From NCBI GenBank assembly GCA_907165065.1, contig OU015524.1, forward strand, positions 61,235,295 through 61,299,294: 64,000 nucleotides of DNA, given 5' to 3'. Of the stretch, positions 1 through 14,200 are shown one piece after another. The position numbers were made by a program, and so were the translations under genes. Below the pieces are notes generated by a model. That model did no database searches. It had not been told where the DNA came from and saw only the letters and a list, made by a program, of their open reading frames with translations. The DNA comes from Caprimulgus europaeus (Eukaryota > Chordata > Aves > Caprimulgiformes > Caprimulgidae). Position 1 is the stretch's first letter. Each line of letters begins with the position of its first letter.

Positions 1-3000
1 CTACTTCACGTGTTTTTGAAAATACTGCTCAGTTTACTGAGGTGGAGCAGCAATACAAAGCATAAAATGCCAAAGCATAAAGAAGTGAGTACAGAAATTC
101 TCTTTGAGCAAACAAAAGAGGGTAATTCTTCATTCACCGCATGCTCACACTGCGCAATTTACGTGGGTGCAGGAAGCAACCGGGTAGATTTTTGGGGAGG
201 GGAAGGACTCCATCCAATGCTGAGATTCAGGGGAAGGTATCCACTGCATGCATCTTCTGATTTAGCTGCATCTGTGTGTCACTGGCCATTGTCAAAAGGC
301 AGATACTAGGTAGGTTTTTAGAGCTCTGATCTGATGCAGTATGATTGCTCTTATGTTATTAATCCTATTGCAACAGAGTGGAGGAAGAAGAAAGGAACTT
401 TCCTGCAGTGCTGATTAAGGTGATTACTTGCTTTATGGTCAGTAATTTCTGCTGACAAGAACAAAAAAATCCCTTCCTTAATGAGACAGTGAAGGTTATG
501 AAGGATTGAGTAGGATAGCAGAGTTGGCTAGTGCAACTGAAGATCTGTGTGTAGAAGTAATAAAAGGAAATATTCTACCAAAATATGAGTAGCTAGATTG
601 GGGGCCTTGGTCTGGAGGACACCAAGTTGAGCAGGACATGAGTAATTCAACTTAAGTGTAATTTCATATATATTTGTAACATGGCAGCGTTCTGTAACAC
701 AGTGTAAAACACCATGGGCTGACGCAGGCACATAGTGACATTTTTGATTGGCAAAGAAACAGAGATTTAAAGATTTGGGTGCTGGTTTTGTTTCATGTTA
801 TATTTGTCTTGATCCCTTTGCATTTAGTGAAAGGGCAGTTGAAGCCATCAAACCTAGTAAAAGGCTAGAGAAGAAATTGGATGCTGGGAAACAGTAACAG
901 AGAGCTGACTTGTTATGGCTCCTGTCTGCAATGCTGTATGGATTTTTTTTCTCAATTTTGTTTTTCTGAGAAATCATATTTTTAGAAATTATTGCAGTAG
1001 ACATTGAAGTAAATGACACAACTATAAGTTTGAAGTTCCTGTGCTGAAAGGTAATATTTGTATGGATTTAATTTCCCCCCCTAGAGGTCCCATCTTTTCA
1101 AACAATGTAGTATAAACCACTAGAGTTTAAGGAGATTAAGAATAAACAGAGTATTTAGATAGAGCATGCTGCAAGGCACACAGCATAGAATCACCTGTCA
1201 GTTGGGACCTCCCAAATAGCGTGAATGTGCTGTGGTAGTGAAACCCTTTTGTTGTATCTCAGTGGCTGAGGAGGCTGGGGACAGTATGGCAACAAGACAA
1301 TGGCAAGGCTCTGGCTTACCAAGCCAAATAGCTGTAGTGTATTTATAGGCCATTTCTTTCCTCTGTTCTCCTTCCAACTCCCATTTGAAAGTTCATGCTT
1401 TTTTCTCCTCTAATGCATGCTTGTGGAAACACTGCAAGGTCTGAGGCTGTTGCTTTTGCATCCAATCCCACCTTTCCCTCTTCCCTGGTCCATTAAAAAG
1501 GACAAAATCCAACAAATTTTCTTGAGGAGATGTGTGTAACGTCAGAAATGTGGCCAATCTAGCAATAAAGTTGTTACAAATCAGAGATGCTTTAAAATGG
1601 GACAGGTGCTTTCTCTTCTATGATGAACATACTTAGAATAGAATATAGTCATATCAGTTTTGCTAAGCAGATACTTAAAGTACTGCCTAGTCCACTTCTA
1701 TTTCTGATATAGCAGACCTTACTTGAGAAGACTTTCCTGTTATACAGCAGCAATTCACTGCACCTTCCAGCAAGCTTCTGTGTTGTAAATCTGGGGATGT
1801 TTGCTAAAAATACGGAAATCCCTATTTTCATCTTTATTATAAAGGTAAATAATTTCTAAGTGAAGAAAGCTGAAACATGAGCCTCCGTTTTCCTTTATGT
1901 GCACTAGAGCTGTGTGGGGCTTTGTCATGCCCGTTAAAAGTATCTTCACATTAGAAAACCCCTATACTGCTGTCATTGTGAGTACTTTGGGAGAAAGAAC
2001 ATAAGGAGAGACAGTCACGCTTATCCAGGAGCCATGGAAAGTCTGTCTGCAGATGAAACATGAACATTTCTTCCTACACCCAAAACCACCCTCAACTCTT
2101 TTACCGAATTATGTTGTAGAAGGACACACCACTGTCCTGTGGAAGAAAATAGTTCTTACTGACACAGTGCCTTGCCTTCAGCTGCATGATTGGGTTTTCA
2201 ATTGCCTTGCATTTGTTATATGCTCACTGGGCTGATTAATTTCTGTCCATCTTCTTCCATCTGTCCCCATTTTTCTCAACTTTTAATTCTGCAAAATTTG
2301 TGATTATTCCTCTGCATTTTTTTTTATATAATTAGGATTCCCTGGTAGCAGAAGCTTAATTCCTTCAGTTTTTCTATCTATTTATATACTGTAACAGAAA
2401 AAGGGTTCTGGTTGGTGTGAGTAATTTCCTTGAAAAGGAAGGGTGGCTTTGTAACCAGTATCTCTGCCACTTGACATATTGGAGTTGCCCCTGGTGACTA
2501 CTGTGTGACAGCTGAGACCTGGCACTACAGTGCCGTCTGAATGTGACAGGTGTTGATGCTGACAGTGTCAACCAAGCAGAGTATCTGGTGGTCACTGGAG
2601 CTCATCCTCACCCCACACAAACTGCAAAACCAGGCTTGAGGTGCCTCCCTTGGTGCCTCGATTCAGGTGGAGAAAAGCTGGTTGTGGAAGGGGAAAGCAG
2701 TATTTCTCTGCCTCAGCTCCCAATTACTCCTTCAAGTGCACACACGCATGCCTGCCATGGCAGTGGGCTACCACCCCTGTGCCCTGTTCCTTACAAATCC
2801 CTTCTCTCTTGAAGCTGTTTTTAAACCTGGTTAGGAGGAAGCATGGCCTGGAGGCAGCTCTCCCTTCTGCTATGGCATTTCTCTCCCTAATTGCCCAAGT
2901 TAATGAAGGTTTTTTTAACTTTGAGTGACTTGAGGTGGGAAAATGCTTGTGTGTAGGTGTTATATGCATATGTGCCCACGCTGTGTGTGTGTATTAACAG

Positions 3001-5077
3001 TGTATGCACACAGACTCATAAAAAGATAAGCATTCTCATATTTTTGTAGAAATGGTTTTAGAGCCTTTTAAAAACAATGCGGGCCTGAAAAAATATTGGT
3101 GTCCTCCTAAAAGCTTGTATTGGAAGAATTGCTGGGGCTTTCATGGGGCTGAGTCCTTTCCAGAGCAGCATCCATCCCATCTGCAGCCTCTCTAGTAAAG
3201 AAATGCAAGACTGACAGAAATGGATTATTTCCTCAAAGAAAAGCTGCCACGTTCCAAAATGTGGTTCCAAACTGCAGGATGACATTAGTAATAATTTTGC
3301 TGCCTGAAATAAAAAATTGTTACCTGAAGAGATTTTACTTTTCTATTGTTTTACTTTTTGTCTGGAAGTTGCCTTTATTTTTACTTTTTATTAAATAAAA
3401 CATTGGGCCCTGTCCTAAAGGGGATAGAGCCAAAGCATAATAGAATAAATGAGTGGTTAATTATTTATAAACAGCAGGAACTCCTCATGGTAACAGGAAG
3501 AAAATTAAAATCAGAAATGATAAACAGTGGTTGCAGCACAGTGTCTGGGCATGTCTTTTGTATAGCACTCAGCTTCAAGAGAAAACAGATCGCTTAGACT
3601 GAAAACCCATAATAATATTTTTTTTTAAATCCATCTATTATAAATAGCTGTGAAGTTTCTTTCCATGCCCATGTACAGCAGGGAAGGAGTACCTACCGGG
3701 AGAGGTGGTGATCCAGTACTGACAGCCCTATTTTGGGTAGTATTCTGCTCTCCAAAGGGAGAGAGGAATAAAGACAAGGAGGGAGGAGGGCTGTAACTGT
3801 GGTCTGGTGGTAGAGAGGGAGGTCCCAAAGCAATCACCCCTGAGCAGAGGAGTCAGGAGGCTGCAGAGAGATCTCTGCTAGCGCTGCAGACTCTGTGCAA
3901 CTCCTCTTCCATGGTTTTCTTCTCTTTTTTGTTTTGCCTGGGAGCAGGAGGCGGCAGAGGTTGGTTTTCCTCGAGGTCTTCTGGGATTCCCTGGGGTGCC
4001 TCGTGGGCAGGAGCGGGGAGGGGAGAAGGCTGCTTCTCCCCGGTGGGCTTGGAGCTTGTGACCGCCTTCTAGAAGCCCCAGTGGTGTCTTCTGCGTGCCT
4101 GGAACCTGCCTGTCCTTGGGGTTTGCTGTGGACTGGTACTGTCCTCTATCAGTAAAAAGCTGCATTATGGCTTTCTCTGACATTACTGGCATGCAAGCAA
4201 GGACCTTGTAATGAAAACAGATTTGCTGCTTGCAAGGAAATGGCATTTTTGGCTTGTACCTTTGTCTGGTGGAAGGATTGGAACAAGCTGTTGCAACCCA
4301 CTTTTCTGGTGCAGAAGGTTTTTGGTTTATTGGTTGTTTGGTGGTTTTGGGTTTGTTTGTTTGTTTGTTTTGTTTTTTTAAAGTGCAACACCCATCATGG
4401 AGGTAAAATCTGCCTCTTTGGTAAGGAACAACTTTTAAAATTACCGTTCCATGGCTACTAATATTAGTTATCTGCTTCATTGTTGAAAAAATGGGAAAAA
4501 TGAACCCGTTGATTGTGGCATGAGTTTTTCCCAGGCCAAAGCAAAGTTATTCTTGCTGCCTCACTCGTCTGCAGCTGATGGTTTTGTAGAGTGCATTGGC
4601 CGGTTCATTTACTGAGCTCTCCCAAAAATCTTTTTTCATAACAGGCTTCTTGTTGAGACCTTGTGCATCCTTACAACCTAGTACAGCCAGAGCAAAGCAG
4701 TGCTCAAATCTCATCTTCCTAATAGGGCACTGGGAGGGGTTAATCACTGCAGGGACAAGGTCAATATGTAAGATAATTAGTTACCAGGCTCTGCTCTGCT
4801 CAAGACCTCTCTTTCTTTCTCAATGGTATATATTCCTTAGACTGATCAGATGTGTTGGATAAATACAATCCAGGTGTTTTGTTGTGGGTCATTTGTTGTG
4901 GGTTGGCTTTTTTAAAAAATCATTCTTTATGTAGGTCAAAGTGTGAGACTGGTGAGGGTGTATTTTGCTTCACAAGCAGTTGTGCTGACTGTGGCAGCAA
5001 TACTTTAGTAATACCATAGTCCTGCTTTTTTTTTTTTTTTAATAAACTTACATCATTGCATGTATTTCTGTTTTTAG
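1..5077 (+). other. NHSL1: NHSL1 intron, 3' part (no exon found)
   Basis: Intronic DNA upstream of the first exon in the window. It is AT-rich with scattered short ORFs only. It holds a (GTTT)n tract at 4351-4379 and a T15 run at 5026-5040. About 3880-4140 is locally GC-rich and opens a 200-codon antisense frame of low complexity that is not credible as a gene. A possible CR1 tail relic lies near 1183-1215. Confidence 0.8.
4351..4379 (+). repeat. (GTTT)n simple repeat
   Basis: Five perfect GTTT units, then TGTTTTTTTA. A similar bird-typical GTTT/GGTTT tract occurs at 26408-26460. Confidence 0.9.
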
Positions 5078-5270
5078 TGTCCCGTCTCTTCCCCAGAAGA
5101 AGAAAAGCTTATTACCATCAAAAGGCCTAAAACTCCAGTTCCAAATGAGTTATCAGATATCAACACCCAAACCAACTGGACTAAGTCACTCCCACTGCCG
5201 ACACCAGAAGAGAAAATGCGACAACAAGCACAGGCAGTCCAAACAGATGTGGTTCCTATTAATGTGACTG
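5078..5270 (+). CDS. NHSL1: NHSL1 internal exon (PTPEEKMRQQAQ block)
   Basis: The acceptor is tttttag at 5071-5077, preceded by a 15-T pyrimidine run at 5026-5040. The exon opens in frame as C-P-V-S-S-P-E-E-E and runs through ITIKRPKTP, DINTQTNWTKSLPLP and PTPEEKMRQQAQ. It ends in ACT-G before the donor gtaggc. Length is 193 nt, starting in phase 0 and ending in phase 1. A second AG at 5095-5096 would cut the exon by 19 nt and break frame, so 5078 is preferred. By comparison with the human gene I take this to be coding exon 4; exons 1-3 lie further upstream. Confidence 0.93.
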
Positions 5271-8200
5271 GTAGGCTTTTAATTTCAGTAATTACATTAC
5301 ACTGATGAGGGAGGGAAGGGATAAAAGGAGATCTGTACAGTTGGATAGTATTTTGACACTCATATATTTGATGCATGAATTTTCAACTACTTACTGCACC
5401 TTTCTGTGAAAACAGTGTTTTGTGTTTAATAGTCCATCTCCAAACTTAATGAGAAAACCTCACAATTCCTTAAAGTGATCATTAATTGAGATAGTCTATA
5501 CAACATCGGCTTGAAATGGCATTAGCTGTTTGCGACATACAAGAAGAGGCTGGATAAATAGCAGTGTTTTGCTGTGGACTGCACTGAAGATGTGTAATGG
5601 AAAATAATGTTTTATGCAAAGCTAATGATATTTCAGGATTTTTCTTCTAGAAATTTTATGTAAAGAAGGCTATCAGGGACTTCTATATTCCAAAGACTAA
5701 ATGTTACAAAATTCAAGGAAAAGAACTCTCAGGTCTTATTTTCGTCAGCAACGAGAGGTTTAGGTGTCAAGGAGAGCAGGGTAAGAACAGCAAGAGTTAA
5801 TGGGGCTATGTCTTCAAGCGAGACCTTTGGTAAGACACTAAGACACTCCACTTATGTGGCAATAGTCTACTTTTTTTTGTTATGAACTGTGTATTAACTC
5901 TTCATTTTGAAAATGCTCTCTGGCTTTACAGTTACAGAACTCCCACTCTGTAGAAGTTAAATTACGTTAAAGCCTAATACTTTGTTGTGTGTAAATAGAA
6001 TTTCTGTGAAAGATTGAATTATCACTTCAATTTAATAATCTCTCTTTTTCTGCACAATATCAAGATTGTCTGTTATTAGTTAATTGATATAACTGACCGT
6101 TTGCCTGCCAAAACCAGGATGATATTCAATAACCAATTTATTTCAAATGCCACATGGCGCTCTCTGGCTCCAAGCTCTCTCTTAACAATCAATAGCTTGC
6201 AATGTTTGCTTTTGTTTTGAAAGTAAATTAGTTGTTCCCTTTCCCAATGTGACTACCAATAATCATTTAACATATTTTTATAAACTAGTATTTTAAATAG
6301 TACTATTTAATAGTACATCAATATTTAAATACTGTAGGAGCAGTACTTCTGTGACAAACATCAGAGAGCTCTGAGAAGTCAACAAGAAATGTTTCCTTAA
6401 ATAAACAGCAGAAAATATTAGAAATAAATAGCATGAAGACACAGAAAGTTATGAATGGTCCAGGTCTGGAAAATTAATAGAAGGAAACCAAATGCAGTGC
6501 TTACTAGACCAGTTGGCATTATCTGGGGAATGCAGGATACAGGTGCAGAAGGCCGAGTTATGAGAACAGCAGCTGATCTGACATAATCGATAAGCTTGAG
6601 CAGGGCTTAGATATCGCAACAGCAGGGGTAGGGTGCACTTACAGAAAGAGTAATCTGCTGTTCAATTTAATGGCCCTGCATACTGAAAATACATGAGGGA
6701 TGTAAGCAGATGGAAATAAAAATGATGTAAAAGAGATCAGATAAGCCTCATAGATTTAATTCAGAGTCACTGGGAACGTTATCGTGGTTGGATAAATTAC
6801 ACTTGTGACTTCAGCCAGCAAACTCAGTCCCCTGAACTGTTTGGTTTGCACTTAGCAAGCTCAACTTTTCTGATAGAAATAGTGCACATGCACGTGACAC
6901 CTCACCTGTCAGGAGTGTGCTGTTGAGCATTTATTCCCTTATAAACATGGTAATTGGAAGGGGTAGAAGGGGAAGGCAGTAAAGGAAGACTGCTGTTGCA
7001 GTATGCGGTCGGATCTCTGGGATCCACCGTTTCCTTTCCCTTGGAATAATTACATTGCTAGTGTGAAACAAGGCAAGCAGTAGTAACAGGCTGCAAGCCA
7101 CACACAACACACAAAAAAAAACCTGCTGTCCTTGTTCCTCTTTAAAAAGTCACAATCTGCTGCCCTCCTCTGCCCTCCCACGCACCAAGTAATTTTATTT
7201 TCTGAAATTCCTTATGTTACTGCACGAGGCACCAAAAAAACGACCAGAAATTCCGTGCCATTTGTTCAGTGTGCTGTGGAACAAACCATCGCCGGTTTTT
7301 GTTTTGATTTGGCTTTTTCCTCTGCTTGCTCTTTTTCTTACTCTCCCAGAAGAGAGGTCAAAAAACCTTCCATTTTATTACTCCTGGCATGAAATAAAAG
7401 GTTAACCTCTGAAGAGGCTGCTGTCAACTGACAGCATTTTCAGCAGTGCATTAGTAATGGTTCTGCTACAACGGCCTCTCACGTGGCTGTGCAATAAAAG
7501 CTCCGCGAGTTCAGCTTTCGGGGCTCTTTGGTGAACAGATTGCAACTAATACAGTAGCAGTAAAAATCTGTTGGATAGCCTGAAAGTGCAGGGGCATCGC
7601 ATTAGGCTGACAAGCTGCTGACTAGACATCCAGATTTGGAAGCAGTTTCAGTCTTTGGGAGTGCCTGGGCTGAGCTTTTTCTGGCCTGGAAGGGGTTGGG
7701 CTGAATTTTCAGTGGTGTCCAGTCTTTGCTTTTACATATCCTGAGGGTTGAAAGATGTATAGTGGTGTCTGCTCTCCTGGGTTTTCCGGAACTAACTTTC
7801 TTTCCAGATGGAGGAGTCTGGTGATGGTGGAGGTGATCAGCACCAGGCTGGATCCTGCAAAGCACTTAAGCATTTGCTTGAGTCCGGCTTGACTGACTTC
7901 AGCGAGATTTAAGCACATACTTAAATCTTTTCAGTGAATCCAAGCAAACTGAGTAAACTGTATGAGGGAAAATGGAGTAAACTGTATAAGGAATGCCGAG
8001 ATGATTTGTTACAAACCTGTAACAGAAAGAGAAAAATATCCTTAAATCTGCAAAATACATTTAACGTCAACATCAAAATTTTCTAAAAAAAAAAAAAAAA
8101 AAACCACCAAGCAAAACCAAGCCAAACAAAGATGACAATGAAGAAAGGAAAAAAGACTGAGACTTGATTTTGTTTGTTGGAATTTATTAAAGCTGCTACT

Positions 8201-11200
8201 TTCAAATTCTACAAATTTGCACAGTGGCTTTTAAAAAGCCTTTGTGCATCAAAAGCCATTGAAGATGGATTAGTTGAGTTAGCTCTTAGGTAGCTCAGGG
8301 GAAGAAGTTACTGTGGATCAGCTGACACAGTAACATTTCTCCATGGTCATCCTGTTTGTGCTGTCTGAGGCTTCACGTAAAAGACTCTCTCCTTGTTTGC
8401 ACCCTCTACTTACCATTTACGTTTTATTCCAGGGCATTCAAAGCTGTATTTTAATTTCCTTGCAGCTCACTGTCTCAGGCATAATTGTTGGCCTTGGAAT
8501 GGATAAAGATATGTTCAGAGATGCAAAACTTCCTCCTTCAAATTCTTTGGATTTGTTATAACGTGGCTAGAATTATTATATCCTGCACAGCAGGATTGCT
8601 TAACAGCACTGACCCTAACCCCGTAAGGGTCCTAACGCCCTGATAGTGGTAATGCCCCAGACAGTGGGTAGTCTGTCTCAGTATTTCAGGGCTTCTATTA
8701 AGCCAATGGGATCCATAGCTCTAAATTGTATAGATGCCATGGGCTTCCTCCTCCCTTAATCTGCCCTGATTTCAGTCAATCCAGAACTTGGGTGAAACTT
8801 GAACTCGTTTGTAGCTGCAAGGATTCCGCCTAGCACAAGTGCAGCCCATGGGAGCAGAAGGCTCCGGTCAAACAGAGTCAGAGTCTTTATATTTACAACA
8901 TGGTGTATTAAACTGCTATGTTTTTTCCTTGTGTTTTCACAACTCCACATGCTATACTTTTATATATGACTGTATCTTTAACTGTTCATAGAGGTAATGA
9001 GGTTTTCTATGCTATTTGCACGACACACATCATACTGATGTGCAGTCAGCCAGGGATAATATTTATGACGTATTAGTTACTGTGCATTAATCACTTTTTA
9101 GAGGTAAATAATTTGGTCATCAATTTAAAGAAAAATCATACAAGGCAAAAAACCATATACTCATATATAAAGTTTTTTCTGCATTTAAGTTTTAAATGGG
9201 TCATCTAAAGGACATTTGGCAGTGCTTTAAAATTCTTTAACTTCTAAAAAGGGAATTTAGATGTGATATATGGAGGGTAGTCGTTAGATTTTTAGAAGTG
9301 GCAGAGAATTAATTCAGCTCACAATCTACAGGGCAAGTTTTATCTTGCTACTAGTAAAATGGCCAAATTATAAACCTCTAAACAAAAGTGAATTCCTAAA
9401 GAAAAGCTGCTTAATGATAGTGGTGCTTCTGGGTCCCATTATGAATACAGCACATGGTCACCATAAGGCTTTGTCTGGCAATTTTTTGATATAAATGATA
9501 TTTTTATAATCATTTATAAGGTGTCAATTTTAAGCAGCTTCTACTCTGAAATATTTATGAGACCACATGATCAATTTGATCTCTGCATGCTCCATAGTAC
9601 TTATTTGTGTTCATGTTAAAAGATCACCAACAGAAGTGTGGTACACTGGACAGGAACAGAGCAACTTGGAATGAAAAAGAAGCATCTTGTGTGATTTAAT
9701 GACGGAACTGTGCAAAGATGTTGTAATCACTGTTGCCCATAGCAATGTCTGTTCCTGCATAAACCATTGTGATCTTTCATTTTCATGAGCAGATTTGCTT
9801 TTTCTGCAGCCATTGCTTTAAAATAAAACAACAAAACCACACAAATAAACCATAAAGGGACAAATTAAAGCAAGGATTCTGTTCACTTGTGGAATTAGAG
9901 CTGCTCTCACCAGATCTAAACTGGGCCCAGGAAATCAAAATTCCTTTTCAAACCTGCCGTGCTGTGTAATGGATATGTGTGTCTAAAGCCTCACTGTGAC
10001 AATGTGCTGTATCTTCCTTCAGTGGAAACCTTCATTGTAGCACCAAGCTAACATCATTTATTAATGCCTTTTTTTCCATTTCTACAACAAAGCTAGTGGA
10101 AGAAAGTGCATGGTGTCAGCGTGCTTGGAAGTAATGTTGCTTTGCTTGTTCTACCATGTATTAGGGGAGAATTTCGACCGCCAAGCCAGCATTCGGCGGT
10201 CTCTAATTTACACAGACACGGTGGTAAGACGGCCGAAGAAAGTCAAAAGGAGAAAGACTATTACAGGAATCCCTGACAACATACAAAAGGAGCTAGGTAT
10301 GGCTCATCAGAACTGTATTCCATCCACTGTTCATTGTCACTGCTTATCATTACACAACTAATAACATTACCAGTGCTCATGAAACCAATACAGTCTGATA
10401 GCCTATTACAGTTCCAATTACGTGTGTGCCTCCTTGCCACCTTGTGCATCGGGAAATTGGGACCTTTTACCTGTTGAATTCCATCTGTTGAAAGGAGCAA
10501 GGTTTTTGGAAAACGGTGTACTGGTCCAATGGCAATCTGCAGGGATGTCAGGTTTCTGGTCTTTAATGCTTTCCTGGAGATGTGGTCACTCCCCCAGGAT
10601 GTTCAGTGAAGCAAAACTGAAGTGAGCAGGCATTTTGGTTTGCAAATAATTACTCAGTGGAGTAAAACAATTTGTGGATGCCTCCCCGAAACTGCAGAGG
10701 GTTGCACCAACAGTGAAAAACCTGTATGTTTTCCAGTTCAGTTTAGACCTAATTGGTGATGCCTTAAGTATCAGTGATATTTGATTGTAAGTAATTTACG
10801 TGGGCTCATTAGCTATTGCATGTATTCCAAAGGAGAAATGCCTGCTCAGTCATATTTGCACTACCTCAGGCTGTCCTCTTTCACAGTTAGTAGCATACAT
10901 GACATTCAAAGCTGATGAAGCAGTCTGAATTTTGGCAGACCTTTCAGACACTTTTTGCAGAACTCTCTGATTTAAATCTCATCATTCTTATTTAATTTTT
11001 AAAAAAGATGTTTCAGCTTTTCCCAAATGATAACTTCACAGGTAAACTTATGCTCCCTCTCCCTTTTTCTGCAGTAGAGGAAAAATGTTTTTTAAAATAG
11101 TTTGGCAGAACATAATTTTAGGTGCTTTACAGGTGGAATCGTCTCATCTATTGACGATTTCAATAAGTTTTACTGCCTTGCATTTTGCATCTCTTTTAAT

Positions 11201-14200
11201 TATGTTTTTAATTCTTGGTTCTTTGTCTAGATTTTTCAGAAGCAGAAGCAAAAATATTTAACTTTTCTGGATGGGTTTGAAATGAGCTAGAGGGCCAGGC
11301 ATAGAGAGAGACAAGAAATGAGCAAGTACATGAAGAGTAGTTTGTGAGTTGAACTGTGCTCCTTCAGCATTTGTAATGAAAGAGTGCCCTACCATGGGAA
11401 TCCTCTCCCTCAGTAAAGAAAATTCAACTGCCCTAACCCTGTTAGGGAAGCTAAAGTTAGGCAGATTTAAATTTCATTACCTTTGGATCTCACATGATTT
11501 TATTTCCAACTGCTGCTCTGAGATTTTTCCAAAGTTGTCAGGTGTCTTTCTCCATCTCTTCTTGTGAGATGGGTCCTTTCTTGTGCCTACCGTAGGGAAC
11601 TCCTCCTCATAGTGTGGGTTCCCTTCCTTCCTTGTCACTGTCCATAGTGGGCCTTGCCACCTGGCAGGAAATACTTTCCAGACCTTGAGTCCTTCTGGAG
11701 GTCAAAATTTGAATCTGTCATTTTCTGAGGAGAATGACACATTTATCAGCCCTTACAATCAACTATAAACGAGCTTGAGAGTTAAATAAAATAGATTTGT
11801 TCTAACCAAACAAGGATCAACGCTAGAAACAAAGCTATATAAAACTTAATATTTAATTATTCTTAACAAAAGATTCCTTTTGCCTGTTTTAGGTCTCTCT
11901 GAGGCTAATCCCTCAGATACCATGTTTACAGCTGCTTTGAGGAATACCAGAGACAACCCTCATCCTCTCTCTCATCTCTTCAGGATGGATACTTTTTACG
12001 TTCCCTTCTTCCATTTTAAACTGAATTGCTTTGCTCTTTATCTACAGCTGAGATGAAATTGCTTGAGCTCCTGAAAAACCCTCGTGCCGCTTAAATACAA
12101 AACTGGTACAGGACATCTCTTAAACTGTTCATTTTCAGGATTGTTACAGTAGTCTTGAGTCTGTTGTGGTATTCTGAAAATGACATACATACCAAGGTCA
12201 TAGTTTTTGACAGAGATTATCTTTGACACATGCAGGACCCACCTCGAGGGCAGATAGTGGGGAAAAGCAGAGCGAAGCAGAAGACTTTGTTTGTCACTTG
12301 TTGGGGTTCCCGATGCTTTTTCAGGCATGTGGATTTTTAAATGGGTGACAGCTGTCCTTGGGTGGATGTGTGGAGAATGCTTCCTGCTGGTAGCACTTCC
12401 AAAACTTTGATGTTATGTTTGCAACCACTTCAGACAGATGTTTAGTGCTTGAAACAGTCAACTGTAGTTTACTTGGTGGCATAAACTGAGAATGCAGTCT
12501 ATCTTAAAAAGGAATCTTCAATTAATATCTTAAAAGAAGCTTGTGACTACTGCCAATCAGGTTGTTAAGGGTGACAGGTTTTATGGTCTTGATTTCCATC
12601 GTTCATCTCTGTGCTGTGCATATTTCATGTTGCACTGCTTGAAGGTTTTTCTTGGCTCCTATTTTGAAGTTGAGGAAATCTCAGGGCTAGCAGTATATCA
12701 CTGTAGGAGCTCTCTGGATGGTTCCCTGGCCCACAGCTGGCAGGCACGTAGGGCTTCAGCCATCTGCCCTATGGTGGAAGTTGTCTGAGGAGCTCTGTGT
12801 TGCTTCTGTGGTGGTTGTATATCATCCAGACAGCAAAATGTATGCCAGGAGAACTCTGATGGCAGCGTCCATCCTGATGGTGTATTGCTTTCCATCACTA
12901 GAAGCAAAGTGTGCTTGAAAAGACAACAGTTATCAGTGTCTTCATCTTATCGATGGGGAAACCAGGCATGCTGCAGTGAGGTTACTTAGCTGGAGTCACC
13001 CACCAGGCTGCTGGCAAGGCTGGGAATAAATTAAGTCTCCCTCATCTTATTCAGTGTTCTTTCTGCCTTTTCTCCCCTGTCACTCCCCAAATATTTCTGT
13101 AGCTCAGTTCTCTTGCACTGTCCCAAAGCAAACAATGAGTTGTTTTAAAACATTCCACAGTTCATTTGATCAGAACAAGGATCCGGACTAAACTCCAAAT
13201 CAAGCAAATGCATTGTGCCTATTGACATTCTCCCTGTGGTTTCAGCTGAATAAATCTCTTTGTTTCTCCCCTAAAGCATTGCCGTGAACGGCTATAATAT
13301 TTACACAAAGATTAAAATCCCTCGATACAGCAGAGTTGCTGTGCGCAGGCTAAATAACCAACACATACAGCAGAATCTTGTTACCTCTTGTTTATCCTTC
13401 AGAAGGAAGCAGAAACTTGAGAGAACCTCAAAGCTTTGACCAAGCTTCAACTATTTTCATTTCTCGTGAGAGAGCCTGGAAGAGCTTCTGCCAGGCCAAG
13501 CTGCTGGGGTTCTCCCCTGGCTGCTTTGGCTCCTTTGGAACAAAAAAGACCAAACAGAAGAGAGAGCCTGCGCCTGAGCTCAGCAGCCATGGTACCCTTG
13601 TAGAGTTTAGCCAGACCTACTGAAAAGAATCATTAACTGCACCCATGAGGCATGTGCTCAAAGTATCTTTAAACATTCTGACTTTTGAGCGTTGTTATAC
13701 TGCTGTGTTTTCACAGGTGTCTTTCAGTGATGAACCAGTCTCTCTGTGTAGCCTGGAAGCTTCTGCATTAAAAACGCTGTGTAAATAAAATGCAATGTGA
13801 TAGATGGGATTCTGAGATGGAATAAGAATATGAGATGTCAACCAGTTTAGAGATACCTGTTATTTCCTGAACAGTTATTTTTTAACCATAGGACCCTCTC
13901 AGTACTATTTAGCAGAGCAATACTAAAGTAAGAGGAGAAGGTAAAGCTTTCGTCTCTCTGCCAAAAACAGCAGTGAAAAAATGAGTTTTGCATACCTCTG
14001 AGTTACCTTCATTGTCTTACAGAACATAAATATTACATACGTATTTAATGGAGTCAGTGTTGGATAAAAACTGCAGAAAGGGCGAGAAACTTTGTGGTGA
14101 TGTTTTATTTCAAGTTCTCGTGATCTCGGTTCCTCTGTTCTGTGTTGCCATTATCCATTGCCTCTAGCTGTCTTCTTCAGATTATACCTTGTATGCAAAC

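Noticed and set aside
1183..1215. catagaatcacctgtcagtt resembling a reverse CR1 3' end
   Set aside because: Only about 30 nt match and the following sequence departs from CR1; too short to call.
3878..4480. 200-codon open frame on the - strand in the first NHSL1 intron
   Set aside because: Its content is low-complexity (KQTNKQ repeats from the GTTT tract) plus a GC-rich patch. No known motif, splice context or promoter.
5097..5270. Alternative acceptor at 5095-5096 for the first NHSL1 exon
   Set aside because: It removes 19 nt and would break frame, and the conserved residues before it match the family.
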